A stretch of 64,000 nt of DNA from Sophora flavescens (GCA_030762895.1 JAUPTC010000143.1:1-64000); one strand, 5' to 3'; counted from the stretch's first letter, positions 44,906 through 56,262 are shown. Notes: generated by a model from the letters alone, not told the origin. Translations and numbers: made by a program.

Positions 44906-47900
44906 GGTATGTAAATTCCGAGGACGGAATTTTCTTTTAAGAGGGGTAGTAATGTAACAGCTTGATTTTCATTATACTGTTTAATCAATTAAAATATAAG
45001 TAATTATATTTTAACATGAAAGTAGAAAATATTTAGTTTTAATAAAATAAAATCATATTCATAATCCACCTTATCATATGAAGTCACAGTAAAATTTTCG
45101 GTTGAAAATTCAGATGTAAGTCGGTCTGCGTTTTTCAGTTGAAAATTCAGATGAAAGTCGGTCTGCGTTTTCACTGCCAGTATAAGTTTACTGAGCAGAA
45201 AACATAATTTTTACCCGTGAACAAGACGGTTAGTGTTTTTATCAAGTTTCCTTCAACTTTGGTTATTTTGAAAATTTTCGTTCAAAAATAAAATAATATA
45301 AAATATTTTATTCGGGTGAACACCTCGGGAATATTCGATCGGAACTGTAATCGGGTACAAAATGGAGCAGACTAGGGGACATAAAAGAGATGAGGTGACT
45401 TGTTAGGGAAAGGAGGCATGGTTGTAGAAGCTTTATGTCACATCCATAAAAGTACCATCATTACTTTTTTTCAAAATTTACTATTTTATAATCAATTAAG
45501 CCATTCCTTTCAACTTTTGCCAACCAAACATGACATAACTCAAAACTTGGCCTCCAAGCACTCATTTCTCTCCCTCAAAACCGTGGCCCTCTCTCTCTCC
45601 CTATATATCACACTTTCATTTTCTTCAACTCACTTTTTCTTCTCCAAAAACACTATTTCCTCATCTTCTTCCTTTCTCTTCAAACTTCATACTCATAAAG
45701 CTTGCATTTTTATTCATCTTTTCAACTGAAGTTCTTCACAAAAGTTGATCCTTGTATCAAGGGTAATACTCTTATGTCAATCTTTTTGCAAGTTTCTTCT
45801 TTTAACTTATGGTTTACTCTACTTTTTCTTTAAGTATTTTAATGGGTTTTCAACTTCTAAAATCTCTAGAAAATTATAGAAAAATCCTTTTGAGTTGAAA
45901 CAACTTTCTATGGTATTGTATTAACTTATATTTTCACATACTAAGAGTTTGTATAAAACAAAAATTTCTACCTCTTATTTCCAAGGATGGCTGAAACCTA
46001 TACATGGTGGCCTAGGAAGTTTTATTTCAACTTTTTGAAAGATGATCATGTATTTGAGCTTCTAGATCCCTCTTGATCTTAAATCTAAAGTCTTGAAAGG
46101 TTTGAAAATTTCTAGCTTATTTATCCAAGGATGGCCAAACCTATATGGTTTTGGACCTAGGATGCTTGAGTTCAACTTTCTAACTATGATCATGGATTTA
46201 GACCTCTTAATACTTTGTGATGCCAAACCTAAGAGTTTTCATCAAACAAAATGCTTTTCCTCATTCTCCTAGGCTAGGCCGAAACTCAATGTTTTGGAGC
46301 TAGGATGTTTGAGTTATCATTTTCCAAAATGACCATGGACCAGAAGATCCATAAGACATTAGGATGGTAAGTCTAAAAGATTGGAAAGTTTAGAGATTTC
46401 TAACCTAGTTATCTTATGATGTCCGAACCTATGAGGTTTATGGACCTAGAATGTTTGTTTTTTCTTTTCCAAAATGATTATAGATTAAAGCTCCTTAATG
46501 TTAAAGGATGCTATGTCTATAAGATTGGATTATTTAAAGATTTCTAGCCTAGAAATCCTATGATGGCCGAATCTAAGGTTTATTGACCTAGGATATTTTG
46601 TTTTCTTTTATTTTCAATATGATCATGGATTTGAGCTCCATAATACATTGGGATGCAAAATCTAAGAGATTGGAAGGTTTAAAGTTTTCTAACCTATTTT
46701 ACTATACAAGGCCGCAACCTAACGTAAGAGTTTGGATGATTTTATTCAATATTTTCAAGTTAAAACAAATTATCTAAGTCACATAGAACCTAAGAGTTAA
46801 GTATCTAAAATCTTATAGTGTGAAATGAAACCTAACTCTCATTAGATTTAAATGGCTGAACCCACCTAATGAGAACATAGATGAGTTTATTTGATTTAGT
46901 TGTTTTTATGTTGTTTGGTTGAAGCTGGCGTTAACACCTCGTGGTCGGATAACGAGGAGCTGGGAATTCGAGCTTTCGGTGATAACTCAGGTGGGGGAAA
47001 GAATCAACCTATCGTCGGAATCGATAAGTAGTAGATTATGTAGTAATTATGTAGGGTGACCTAAACCTTACTAGAAGTCGAATAATCGACAAGACCAGAA
47101 TCGCTTTAAATTGCTTTTATAAAACATCCATGGTGATTTGGGGATTGTAGGTTGATCGATATTAGGTTGATGTTTATACTGTTGATGGTTGATTTGAGTT
47201 TTATTACCTTTATTGAACTGATTTAGTGCTATGTTGATGTTTTGAAATATCTTTGATTGACTTGATGTTATGCATGATCTGTGTGGTATTTAATTTATGC
47301 TTAGTGGATTAAGCGAATATATATATATATATGTGGTCTAAGAGATGAGTTGTTTTGGGCGTGAGGATCATGATGATTTTTAGAGGTGCCTAACCTACAT
47401 GAGATATGTTAAAGAGGTGTTGTGTAGAGCATGTGTTGAGGTCTTGATGAGAGGTTAAGGCACTAAGTTATGACCATAGGAGTCTGCAAGGTTCATAAGT
47501 TGTGTTGTTTCAACCGTATGTGGGACACATACAAGACCCGAAGTCCTTGTGGGATCGTCCAAAGGGTAAACGTAACTTGTGCAGCTACGAGTGTCATTGC
47601 TTTGCATGAGCACCTCTGGGAGTGGACAAGGTGTGCACCGGGATCATCGTGCAGCTGTAGTGTCACGCTTTGCGTGAGCATTCTTACCATGGTGAAGGTG
47701 TGAGCTGGGATAATCGTGCAGCTATAGTGTCATTGCTTTGCATGAGCACCCACGGTCTGGGGTGTGCACCGGGTTTAATGTGCAGCTATAGTGTCATTGC
47801 TTTGCATGAGCATTCTCACCATGACTAAGAATGTGCACCGGGAATGGGATGTATCACTTGGATGACTGGCCAATAACCATAACTATGATAGGGAAACCAT

Positions 47901-47907
47901 AGCCATT

Positions 47908-48300
47908 CACTACAAAAAAACAATTGTTTAGCGACCGTAATTTTCGGTCGCTAAACCATGTAAATCGGTCGCTATTTGTTTTAGCGACCGAATCAGAGAC
48001 CGATTTATGGTGGTAGCTGAATACCTGGTCGCTAAGGTTTTAGCTACCGAAATATTATTTCGGTCGCTAATTAGCGACCGTAAATTCGGTCGCTAAATAA
48101 TAATAATCGGTCGCTATTAGGTTGGTCGCATTTTTGGGGTAACCATTTCTAGAGACCGATAATCGGTTGCTAATTCAGTCGCTAATTTTGGTTATTGTTA
48201 ACCTATATTAGCGACGGATTTTCGGTCGCTATACCTCATCTATAAATGTCAAATCCAGTTTAGCGACCGAATTATTGGTTTCCAATTCGGTCTCTAAACT
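47908..48300. repeat. CACTA subterminal repeats, left end
   Basis: About a dozen copies of GCGACCG or its complement CGGTCGC, often as TTAGCGACCGAA and its inverse, spaced about 15-40 bp. Such clusters bind the element-encoded DNA-binding protein in En/Spm systems. The right end has a matching cluster. Confidence 0.85.
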
Positions 48301-48505
48301 GGTTATTATTATTTTTTTAAAAATTTCATTTTTTAAAATAAAATTTTTATTTCTGGTTTTCTTTAAACGTTAGCAAACTTACTAACAAAACACACCATAT
48401 TACTTATGAAATATACAATCATAAGAAAGAATAAATATATATAAAAAGAATAATCTAAAATATCGTACAAGAATCGTTTAAAGTCAACAATGTGGAGAAA
48501 AAAAA

Positions 48506-50289
48506 TCAGTCATGATGAGGGGGAGATGGAGGAATCCAATCATCCTCAGCGTCCGTACCACCGCCGTCTGCTAGCTGATCGTCCTCTGGAGTAGCAGCAT
48601 CAGTGACTGACGGCGGAACTGGAGGAGCGGCAGCAGGCGGCACAACCGTCAGAGCATCATCCTGAGCAACTGGAGTCTGGATCCTCATCTGCTCCAACAC
48701 CAGCCGCAGTGTCTGGCCCTGCTCGATGCTCGCCTGCATCAGCTTCTGGTTTACCCGAGTCAACTGTGCAATCTGGTTCGCCATCTGCTGCTCTCTCTCG
48801 CTCTTCTCCCGAAGCTCCGCGTTCAGCTGCGTGATGGTGTCCTGCATTTGGTGGAACTGCTCCTGAGGGACGGTATCGGCGCAGCAAGGAGCAGGCGTGA
48901 CGGACGATGAAGCGATGAACTCGGCTCCCAGGTGTCCGAGGCCATACACGTGCCCCTTCTTGTTCCTGCCCCCGACGACCTCCAAATAAATGGCATTATC
49001 GTCGACGGAGACAGGAGAGCAGCCATCACCAATCAAAGCCTCATCTTGTGACTGTGAGGCATGTGATATGGCATCGTCCTTCTTCTCGTTGAAGCCCACC
49101 TACAAAGTATAGTTGAAGAGATTTAGTTAAAATTATATCCAATATTAACAAATCATTTATAATAAATTACAAGTAAACACTAAATTATTTTTTTGCTTAC
49201 AGCATAGTTACGGGCCTTGTCGTTGACCCATGTCCCCGACTTCAACTTCTTCGTCCTCTCCACCAACTCCATAGCAGTCGGGGCCCGTTGTTTCTGTGCT
49301 TTCTGTACATAATAATATAATATTAAATTCATAAGAATAATTAAAAATGAAAAGTAATTAATTAAATAGTATATTAAGTCAAAAGTTTAATGTATTACCA
49401 GCTCGTCGTAGTGGGCGGCGACTGATTTAGACCCACCGGTCCAAGCACATGCGCCACCATCAGAAGCTCGATTACGCCGAGCTGTGGCCTGGATCTCCTG
49501 GAACTTCTTAGTAGCCCAAGATCTGGTCCAGCTGCCTCTTGATCTCAGGATCCACCCACCTCCCCTTATTCTGACCCTTCCTCAGCTTGTTCATCAGATT
49601 CTTCATGACCAGTGAGCCTTTATGCTCAAATATGTCCCTGAAGAGAGCCTCTAAAGCTAAGTCCCACCTATACTCTTTCTGCAACTTACAGTTGTTAGGA
49701 AATTCGTGTGTACATATATATAATGTAAATTTAATTTAAAAAACTTAATAAATTGTTACCTTAAACTCTAGAAACAACTGATCCATATGGCCCAGTGGGA
49801 TGGCCTTCAATGTATGCCAGGGACCATCAAACTTGAGTCGCAGGATATTCGATATCGAATCAGAAGGGCCCTTCGGGCGTAAAGTCTGCAGCAAAATTAG
49901 AGCATTAATAAATGTTATAATTAAATTTAAAAAACAAGTAAATAGAAATTAACGATACTTTATATATATTAAAAAATTAAATTAGCATACTCGTTATCCC
50001 CCATGGGGATAAGAAGAATCCTCCTGTCGGATGGACCACGACTCTCCTGTCCCGATGATGATGATGGTCCTATCGTCATAGGTGTGGATGATGAGGGTGC
50101 AGCCTGTGTCCCGACCACATGAGGATGGGTGGGGGGTGAAACTCCATCACCCTGAGGTGTCCCGTCAACAGAGGTGCTGGTAGGGTGGTCTCGATCTGAA
50201 GGCTGTGGGTCGGCCGGCGAAGGGACTCTCGCAGCACGACCTCCATGACGACCTCCACGACGATCCCTACCTCTGGAGGAATCTGCCAT
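48506..50289 (-). pseudogene. Transposase_24 (Ptta/En/Spm)-like CACTA gene, five exons
   Basis: Minus-strand exons: about 50289-49985 (MADSSRGRDRRGGRHGGRAA, a basic RG-rich start, then P/S/T-rich), about 49886-49760 (KGPSDSISNILRLKFDGPWH), about 49690-49399 (KEYRWDLALEALFRDIFEHK, DPEIKRQLDQ, RRNRASDGGACAWTGGSKSV), 49302-49201 (TAMELVERTKKLKSGTWVND) and 49099-48506 (VGFNEKKDDAISHASQSQDE, HVYGLGHLGAEF, then a coiled coil NAELREKSEREQQMANQIAQ). Splice sites GT..AG fit each join. In the third exon the frame shifts by one near ILGY/WATKKF, so the gene is probably broken or the exon limit is misjudged. The family role is DNA binding at subterminal repeats; here that is inferred. Confidence 0.75.
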
Positions 50290-50402
50290 CTATGAAAAAA
50301 AAAATGAAAATATGATTACACAACAGTGTAAATAATACAAAAATAAATTACCTAATAAGTAGAATGACATTCACACAATGAATTATGACATAAATAAATT
50401 AC

Positions 50403-50700
50403 CTAAGTAGAATCTCCGTCACTAAATTCACCCTCACTCCCATCAGTATCACTTGATCGGAATGTACCTTCGCTAGATGCGTCCAACTCGGATTGATCCA
50501 TTAACTCTCTTTCAACTTCTTCCCCATTTCCGGAAATGTCCGCCAGAGAATTAACAATAATGTCCGGCGTAATTTGCAACGGTACGTGGGGTCTTGAACA
50601 CTCATCATCTTGGTACGGAGCATCTTTTTCAGGCTGGTTGTACGAGTGTGAAAAAGGTTTTTTCCCAAACTGTCCCACTTGGACAATTCAAGATTCAATA
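50403..50700 (-). pseudogene. Acidic open frame in CACTA; possible end of TNPD gene
   Basis: The 91-residue frame on the minus strand is rich in D, E and S (ELMDQSELDASSEGTFRSSD and an acidic end). It lies upstream of the Transposase_24-like gene, where the 3' end of the catalytic transposase gene would sit in a full CACTA. Sequence alone does not prove this, and no DDE motif is seen. Confidence 0.3.
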
Positions 50701-50886
50701 CAATGAGCATGCATACCTTGATACGTTACGCATGCTCATTAATATTGAATCTCAAATAGGAAACTAAGGCTTTTGTAAATTAATTATTACCTCTAACAGA
50801 AAATAAAACCATTAACCTATAAATATTGCAACATTGTTGAGCTTATATAAATTGCAGCGTAAATCAATACAAACTTCGATTAAATA

Positions 50887-51250
50887 TTGTAGCAAACATC
50901 CTATTGAGCTCCGCTCTCCACTAACAAGTAGCAGTTAATTGTCAAACGCATGCATAATTTCTAAATTATCAGCACACAACCAGCATCCCGCCTTTCGGAC
51001 AGGATCACATCCTATTGAGCTCCGCTCTCCACTAACAAACAACACATATTGACAAACACATGCATAAACATTAAATTATCAGCATACAATCAGACAAGAT
51101 CACATCCTATTGAGCTCCGCTCTCCACTAACAAACAACACATATTGGTAAACACATGCATAAAAGATAAATTATCAGCACATAACCAGACATCCTGCCTT
51201 TCGGACATGATCAAATCCTACTGAGCTCAGCTCTCCACTAAGAAACAATA
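50887..51250. repeat. Four tandem units of about 95-115 bp inside CACTA
   Basis: Each unit contains ATCCTATTGAGCTCCGCTCT, CCACTAACAA, then ACACATGCATAA and AAATTATCAGCA. Units begin near 50898, 51006, 51101 and 51207. Units 1 and 4 have an extra CCTTTCGGACA phrase. No coding potential. Confidence 0.8.
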
Positions 51251-51589
51251 CGATAATTCACTTAACACATTACAAATACCATTCAATTCAAGGAATAAGA
51301 GAGAGTATTTTACTTACCTCAAATCCAAGCACACAAAGATAAGGGGACTCTGGTTCAACAAGTGGTGGTGACAAAGTAAAAAAACTGCAATCCAACACCC
51401 TGTTTAGAAATAAGTGGTTAAATTCAACCCATAAGTTACAATTTTTGTTTAATAAGTTCATACAAAAGCAGAATTACAAAAAAAAATTAAGTTAATTTTG
51501 CCATCTCTATACAAAATTCAACCCTCATCACGAAATGAGAAGATCAAGCATCCTATAAAAAATGAATGCACTACCACAAAAACACACAT

Positions 51590-51686
51590 CCCTAAACTCA
51601 CACACATACACTAAACACACACACATACACTAAACACACATCTCTGCACACACACACACACACACACATACACTAAACACACATCT

Positions 51687-51721
<35 letters not shown>

Positions 51722-51910
51722 TCCCAAACAGACACACATACAGAGCACCCCAAATGCAACATCAAACACGGTGAGACACACCTACCCTATGCTTACAATC
51801 CAATTGAACACACAAACTTTAATACACAGAACACACAACAAACACACACTCATAACACACACACACACACACACAACACAACAAACACACACACAACACC
51901 AATGTACACA
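51590..51910. repeat. CA-rich microsatellite region
   Basis: Long (CA)n/ACACAC runs near 51648-51670, 51690-51718 and 51857-51875, with CACTAAACACACAT spacers. Open frames here are low-complexity artefacts. Confidence 0.85.
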
Positions 51911-52334
51911 CAACACACAACAGAAACAACAATGTAGAGAAAGACAACGAGAGAAGCAATTACCTCGGTCGGTGTGAGGGAGGGCGTTGTGGTGGTGGTG
52001 GTGTGAGCAATGTAACCAGAATGAGCCCTTAAATGAGGGGGGAAATGATAGACAGTGACATAGTGAGACAATGAGAGAGAGAGGGGGGGAAAATGTTGAC
52101 AATGAAGAGAGACAGTGAGACAAAGAGAGATATATGAAAGAGAAACAGAGACAGAGAGATGGAGTAGAGGAGAGCTTACCTGAGCAGAGGGGAGATGACG
52201 GTGGTGACCGGAGGTGTCTTGGGGTGTTGAGGTGGCCGGAGCGCGCGCCGTAGAAGAGAGAAACAGTGGGTGGGAGAGAGAAACGCGACGGAAAAAATGA
52301 GGAAGAAGGAGGTTCTGTCGAATTTAGGGATTTC

Positions 52335-52838
52335 AGTTTTAGCGACCGAATTAATTCGGTCGCTAATTCGTCACGCTAATGTGGTTAGTTTTAATTTGAA
52401 TTTGTAATTGTAGCGACCGAATTAAATTTCGGTCGCTAACACGCACAATTTTATTTTTTTTAACGCGCCTTTTAGCGACCGAATTAATATCGGTCGCAAA
52501 TATAAATAAAGTGTAAAGTGTGAATTCATAAATTTAGCAACGGATTTCTAAAACGGTCGCTAATATAAACACAGTTTGACCGTTGCATTTAATTTGGTCG
52601 CCATTTCAGTCGCTAACAATTCATAAATTTCTAACTTTTACTTTCCTTTGTTTAGCGACCGAAGTAGCGACCGATATCTCTGCTACGCTCTATTTCGGTC
52701 GCTATTTCGGTCGCAGAATCAACTCTAACCATTGTTTCATGTAGATCCTACAATCGGTCGCTATTTATTTCGGTCGCAAAAAGGAACCTAGAAATTCGGT
52801 CACTATTTTCGGTCGCTAAATGACCTTTTTTTGTAGTG
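52335..52838. repeat. CACTA subterminal repeats, right end
   Basis: About fourteen GCGACCG/CGGTCGC motifs, often paired head to head as GCGACCGAATTAATTCGGTC-type palindromes. Mirrors the left end. Confidence 0.85.
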
Positions 52839-53446
52839 ATTTTCAGTATCAAGTTTTAGTTGCAGGAGTGAGGGTAGGATGGATATAAGAATTTTATGGA
52901 AGATGGATGACTTGACTGATGTTGTGTCTGTGATAATTACTGAATAGTTTACTATGACTCTTTTCTGTTTTTGATGATAGAACTGTTTCTTATCCCCTGT
53001 ATTTTTCTGTATGTTGTATTTTGTCTCCTTGTGGAACCGTACGAGAAGACCCTGTGGATGATCATAACCAGGAGGAGTTGGATGGAACTCCCTACGAACC
53101 GGATGCCGGAGGGCGAGCTGTGACTCATGGTGATTAGGGTCTATTTAGTTATGGCCATGCAAGGCCTCGTGTCGTGAAGCTTTATCTTTCCGTTTATGTT
53201 TTGTATAACTATCCACCAATTCGGGAGCCCATTGGTGCGATGCCCTCAAACTGATGTTTTGATAACTCCGATGCTTTATGTATGTTTAATATATTTATGA
53301 ATTTCATATTGTTTTCTATATGAATCTATTTGCTTAAGAAATTAAGTTTTAATTTTTACATAATTTTCACGTTAAGCGTGCGATTAAGTAATTAAATAAT
53401 GAGGTTTTAAACTAAATGACACAAAGGGGCACAACGGGGAGTCTCA

Positions 53447-54680
53447 ACTCGCGTACTGGATTCGACCTTCTTGGTCTCTTTAAGTTCTCTAGAACTTGTC
53501 ACTGGTTGCCCCAGACTTGGAGCTGGATTCAGGTCTGAATGGGAAGATGAGATTGGAATTTTTGACATCAATATTGCTATCTACGATGTTCCAAATCCTA
53601 CCTACTTTAAGCCAGTGAACATGGTCACAAAGTGCAGATTCATCCACAAGCTGCTACTAGAGCGTGTCTTGCCTAGGAAAGGCTCGAGGGACAATGTGAC
53701 TAAGATGGACATATTCGCTCTGTATCATCTGATTCACAAGATCAAGGTGAACATCAATGATCTAATCTTCACCCACCTGGAATCTCTGGTCAAGAGAACC
53801 AACATGCAGACATTTCCTTATGGAATGCTGCTTACAAGGCTCTTTAGGAACAAGTTGTTTGTTCCTGGAGATGGAAAGTTTGTGGACATAACCTTTCCCA
53901 TAGACAAGAAGAACTTGTCTATGATGAATATTCCTAGAATTTCTCTGGAAGAGGAAGAACAGAAAGCTGAAGCTGCTGAAGAAGAAGAAGAAGAAGAAGA
54001 AGAAGAAGAAGAAGAAGACTGCTGGTGAGCAGCAGAAGGAACTAGTAGTTTCTAATGATGAATTTGAGTTTCCCATCTCAAAAGTTCTGGAGACCTGCTG
54101 GAAAGGTAGCCAGACAGGATCAGAGACATGATTACAGAAGCCCCCAGTATTTGATGAGACTGAAGAGACTACTGAACCTTTGAGGTTCAAACTGAAGAAG
54201 CTGTCTCCCAAAAGGAAGACCAAGGATGCTGAGGCATCAAAAGCTGAATCAGTACAAACAAGTAAGAGAAGAAGGCTTGTGAAGACCTTTTCCGAGACCA
54301 GACAAGTTGAGTTTGCTCCTAGAAAAGAGAAAGCACCTACTTAGGGGGAGTAGAAGACAAGGCCCGTGGAGGAACCCAAGGAGAAGAAGACTCTCCTTCT
54401 GGGACCCATTCCCAGAAAGAGAAGGTCGGGCTACCCAGTGCCTACTGCTGTAGCAACTGCTGCAAGGGTAGAAGTGCCTGCATAAGCTCAAAGTGCAGAA
54501 GTAGAAGTTGAAGTTGCTGCTACAACATCAAGAGACCTGTCTGTTAGGACACAGACAATTGTCTATCCCGAAATTGACCCTCTTAATCCACCACTCATGC
54601 ACCATCTTCTCCCTCTCACCCATGTATACTTAACCTTCCTGTCTCATCTCTTCTTCTCCTTTTTGTTGAACCCTTAGCAC
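53447..54680 (+). pseudogene. Copia envelope-position ORF, 3' part
   Basis: Continuation of the gene at 38825. The open frame 53471-54028 has FDINIAIYDVPNPTYFKPVN, RFIHKLLLERVLPRKGSRDN, MDIFALYHLIHKIKVNINDL and FPYGMLLTRLFRNKLFVPGD. It resembles the plant putative transposon protein family found in this position (recalled, not searched). A GAA run (about 53983-54018) encodes a poly-Glu stretch and ends the frame. Further on, in one frame, ELVVSNDEFEFPISKVLE and LRFKLKKLSPKRKTKDAEAS lead into a basic, P-rich tail with several stops. No transmembrane helix was seen here. Confidence 0.6.
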
Positions 54681-54682
54681 AC

Positions 54683-55312
54683 GTGTCTCCACCTCCTTCA
54701 CCTATCTCTTCTCATCAAACCCAAACATCATCCTATGATGTAGTGTCTGATATATGTGGGTATACAGTAGTTCACAGGGATGAAACTCCCAAAGAACAAG
54801 CTGGCATATCATCAAGTCTCTTTGTGTCAGATTTGCAATCTCTAATTACTGCAAGCCTCTCAAGCCTGTCTGTCATCCCTTCACCTCCACCCCATATCCT
54901 TAATCCTTGTAGGGAGATTTTCTTTTACCCTCCTATAGTTATCTTCATAAGAACATTGGAAGAAAGTCATTATCCTCCCTCTGTTATCTTGTTACCTTCT
55001 CCCTCTACATATTTCTTTATGTTAATTACAGGTTCATCATCCTTCATTTGTTACATAGATACTCTGTTACCCCTACCTCCCTCTGTACTTGCTCAAAAAC
55101 CTCTTGCCCATCCTCTTCAGATTAGAGTCACCCGTTTGTATCTGTCTGAAAGACTATCCTCTGTCTTTCCCTCTTTTGATACTGACTTTGTCAGAATCAA
55201 ACCTCTATTCAAAATTGCTTTTCTCCTTTTCTTTTATTATAGAACCATTCATCAGTGTGTCTTTCCCCGTATTTCTTCACCTTTCTCTGTGCCCAAAGCA
55301 CCCCATTGTTAG
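54683..55312 (+). pseudogene. Tail of copia 3' gene; open but low-complexity
   Basis: A 209-codon frame rich in S, P and hydrophobic residues. The start (MSPPPSPISSHQTQTSSYDV) fits the P/S-rich tail after the preceding domain. Later parts (FFMLITGSSSFICYI, IAFLLFFYYRTI) are hydrophobic but look like out-of-frame decay. The frame ends just where LINE sequence begins. No copia 3' LTR follows. Confidence 0.35.
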
Positions 55313-56262
55313 CATCCGTGATCATCATCTTAGTACACAGATTAGAGATGTGAAATTATATACAGTAACTAATGCTCTTTGGTTCATTTGGCATAGCCGA
55401 AATCAAGCCAGGTTTCAGAACAAATCAATTCCCTTGAGCTGTGTTTTAATGTATATTTATGCTGATGTATCCCTCTCGGGTAGGTTGTCTCCAGGGAAGT
55501 TGCAGCATTCAATTGGTGATTTTCAAGTTCTTAAAAACTTTGCTATTGATGGCCATCCTCCAAAAGCTCTTTTGATCATTCAAGTTGATTGGATTCCTCC
55601 CTTATGCACTTGGGTTAAGTGTAATTCTGATGGTGCTGCTAGAGGTAGCCCCGGGGTTGCAACTTGTGGAGGTCTTTTTAAGGACAACAGATCTGCTATA
55701 CTCTGTTGCTATGCTTTCCATATTGGTATTTCCAATTCTTTTTATGCCGAGCATATTGGTGCTATGCTTGCAATTGAAATTGCTTTTGATAAATGTTGGC
55801 ACAAGCTTTGGTTGGAGTGTGACTCAAATTTAGTGGTTGCTGCCTTCAAGTCCCCTAATTTAGTTCCATGGAAGCTTAGAGTTAGATGGAGGAATTGCTT
55901 AATGCTTTCCAAACAAATGCATTTTTTTGTTACTCATATGTTTAGAGAAGGTAATTCTTGTGCGGATAAGCTGACCAATAATGGGATTATTACTAATGGT
56001 TTTAGTTGGTGGGATTTGGTCCCTAATTTTATTTTGGAAGACTTTAATCATAATAGGTTTTGGCTTCCAAACTACAGGTTTAGATGATTTGTTATTTCCA
56101 TGGGTTTTGGTCTGGTCCCCCATGGTTTTTTTGTATTCTTTATTCTTTTCTTTTTGAATAATATTTGGGCATGCTGCAGATGATTGTTGAGTCCTAAGGT
56201 GCCAACCTAGTTGGGATCTTTTGTCTCATAGTGATGCCATTTGCATGTCTTTTGCTTTAAAA
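55313..56262 (+). mobile_element. LINE 3' end with RNase H domain
   Basis: The plus-strand frame, open to 56087, has NALWFIWHSRNQARFQNKSI, WVKCNSDGAARGSPGVATCG (first Asp), EHIGAMLAIEIAF (Glu), KLWLECDSNLVVAAFKSPNL (Asp, intact here) and HMFREGNSCADKLTNNG (last acidic site). The RNase H motifs are all present, in contrast to the copy at 5.65 kb. A 3' UTR like that copy's follows, ending TTTTGCTTTAAAAAAAA near 56262. RT and upstream parts are missing. The left edge coincides with the end of copia sequence. Confidence 0.8.

Larger units (their letters stand above)
47905..52841 (-). mobile_element. CACTA (En/Spm) transposon, non-autonomous, with ATT target duplication
   Basis: Element 47908-52838, 4931 bp, ends CACTACAAAAAAA and TTTTTTTGTAGTG, flanked by ATT on both sides (47905-47907 and 52839-52841). 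The 5' LTR of the host element still has CCATAGCCATTTTCAG without the insertion (41982-41984), which proves both borders. Both subterminal regions are packed with the motif TAGCGACCGAA in both orientations (about 47917-48300 and 52335-52830), the likely transposase-binding sites. Minus-strand exons resemble a Transposase_24 (Ptta/En/Spm) accessory gene. The catalytic TNPD-type transposase was not found. Confidence 0.95.
39069..53446 (+). mobile_element. Tekay/Del-like chromovirus no. 2, inserted in the copia 3' gene
   Basis: LTRs at about 39069-42587 and 44953-53446; the 3' LTR is interrupted by a CACTA element and is about 3.56 kb without it. The internal region is only about 2.4 kb: a gag/protease junction remnant, the end of RNase H, integrase and chromodomain. 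The whole reverse transcriptase is deleted. The PBS is TGGTATTAGAGA and the 3' purine tract AAGAGGGGTAGTAA. The 5' LTR start reads CAGAACAGCC where the 3' LTR has TGTAACAGCT, so its terminus is altered. No target duplication was found. Confidence 0.88.
44953..53446 (+). mobile_element. 3' LTR of Tekay-like element no. 2, split by CACTA
   Basis: LTR parts 44953-47907 and 52839-53446. It starts TGTAACAGCTTG after AAGAGGGGTAGTAA and ends GGGGAGTCTCA. Near 45100-45175 it has a local duplication of about 40 bp (GTCGGTCTGCGTTTT twice) not seen in the 5' LTR. Repeat arrays of the 5' LTR recur at about 45960-46740 and 47570-47850. Confidence 0.85.
13879..55312 (+). mobile_element. Sirevirus-like Ty1/copia retrotransposon, split by three insertions
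   Basis: The order is 5' LTR, Met-tRNA PBS, gag, protease, integrase, reverse transcriptase, RNase H, then an extra gene in the envelope position. This is the copia order (integrase before RT) with the extra 3' ORF of Sireviruses (SIRE/Maximus). The body is interrupted at 15472-26527, 30619-38132 and about 39069-53446. Removing these leaves about 10 kb of copia sequence in one orientation. The 3' LTR is missing. Numerous stops and frameshifts show it is dead. The left flank before the LTR is ATGTC, but the duplication cannot be checked because the right end is lost. Confidence 0.85.

Noticed and set aside
50887..51250. Repeat array that could be read as a CRISPR or centromeric satellite
   Set aside because: Only four uneven units inside a CACTA element.
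51771..52123. Cys/His/Thr-rich frames on both strands
   Set aside because: Products of (CA)n microsatellites; low complexity.
47908..52838. CACTA element as an autonomous transposon
   Set aside because: No catalytic transposase domain could be seen and the accessory gene appears shifted.
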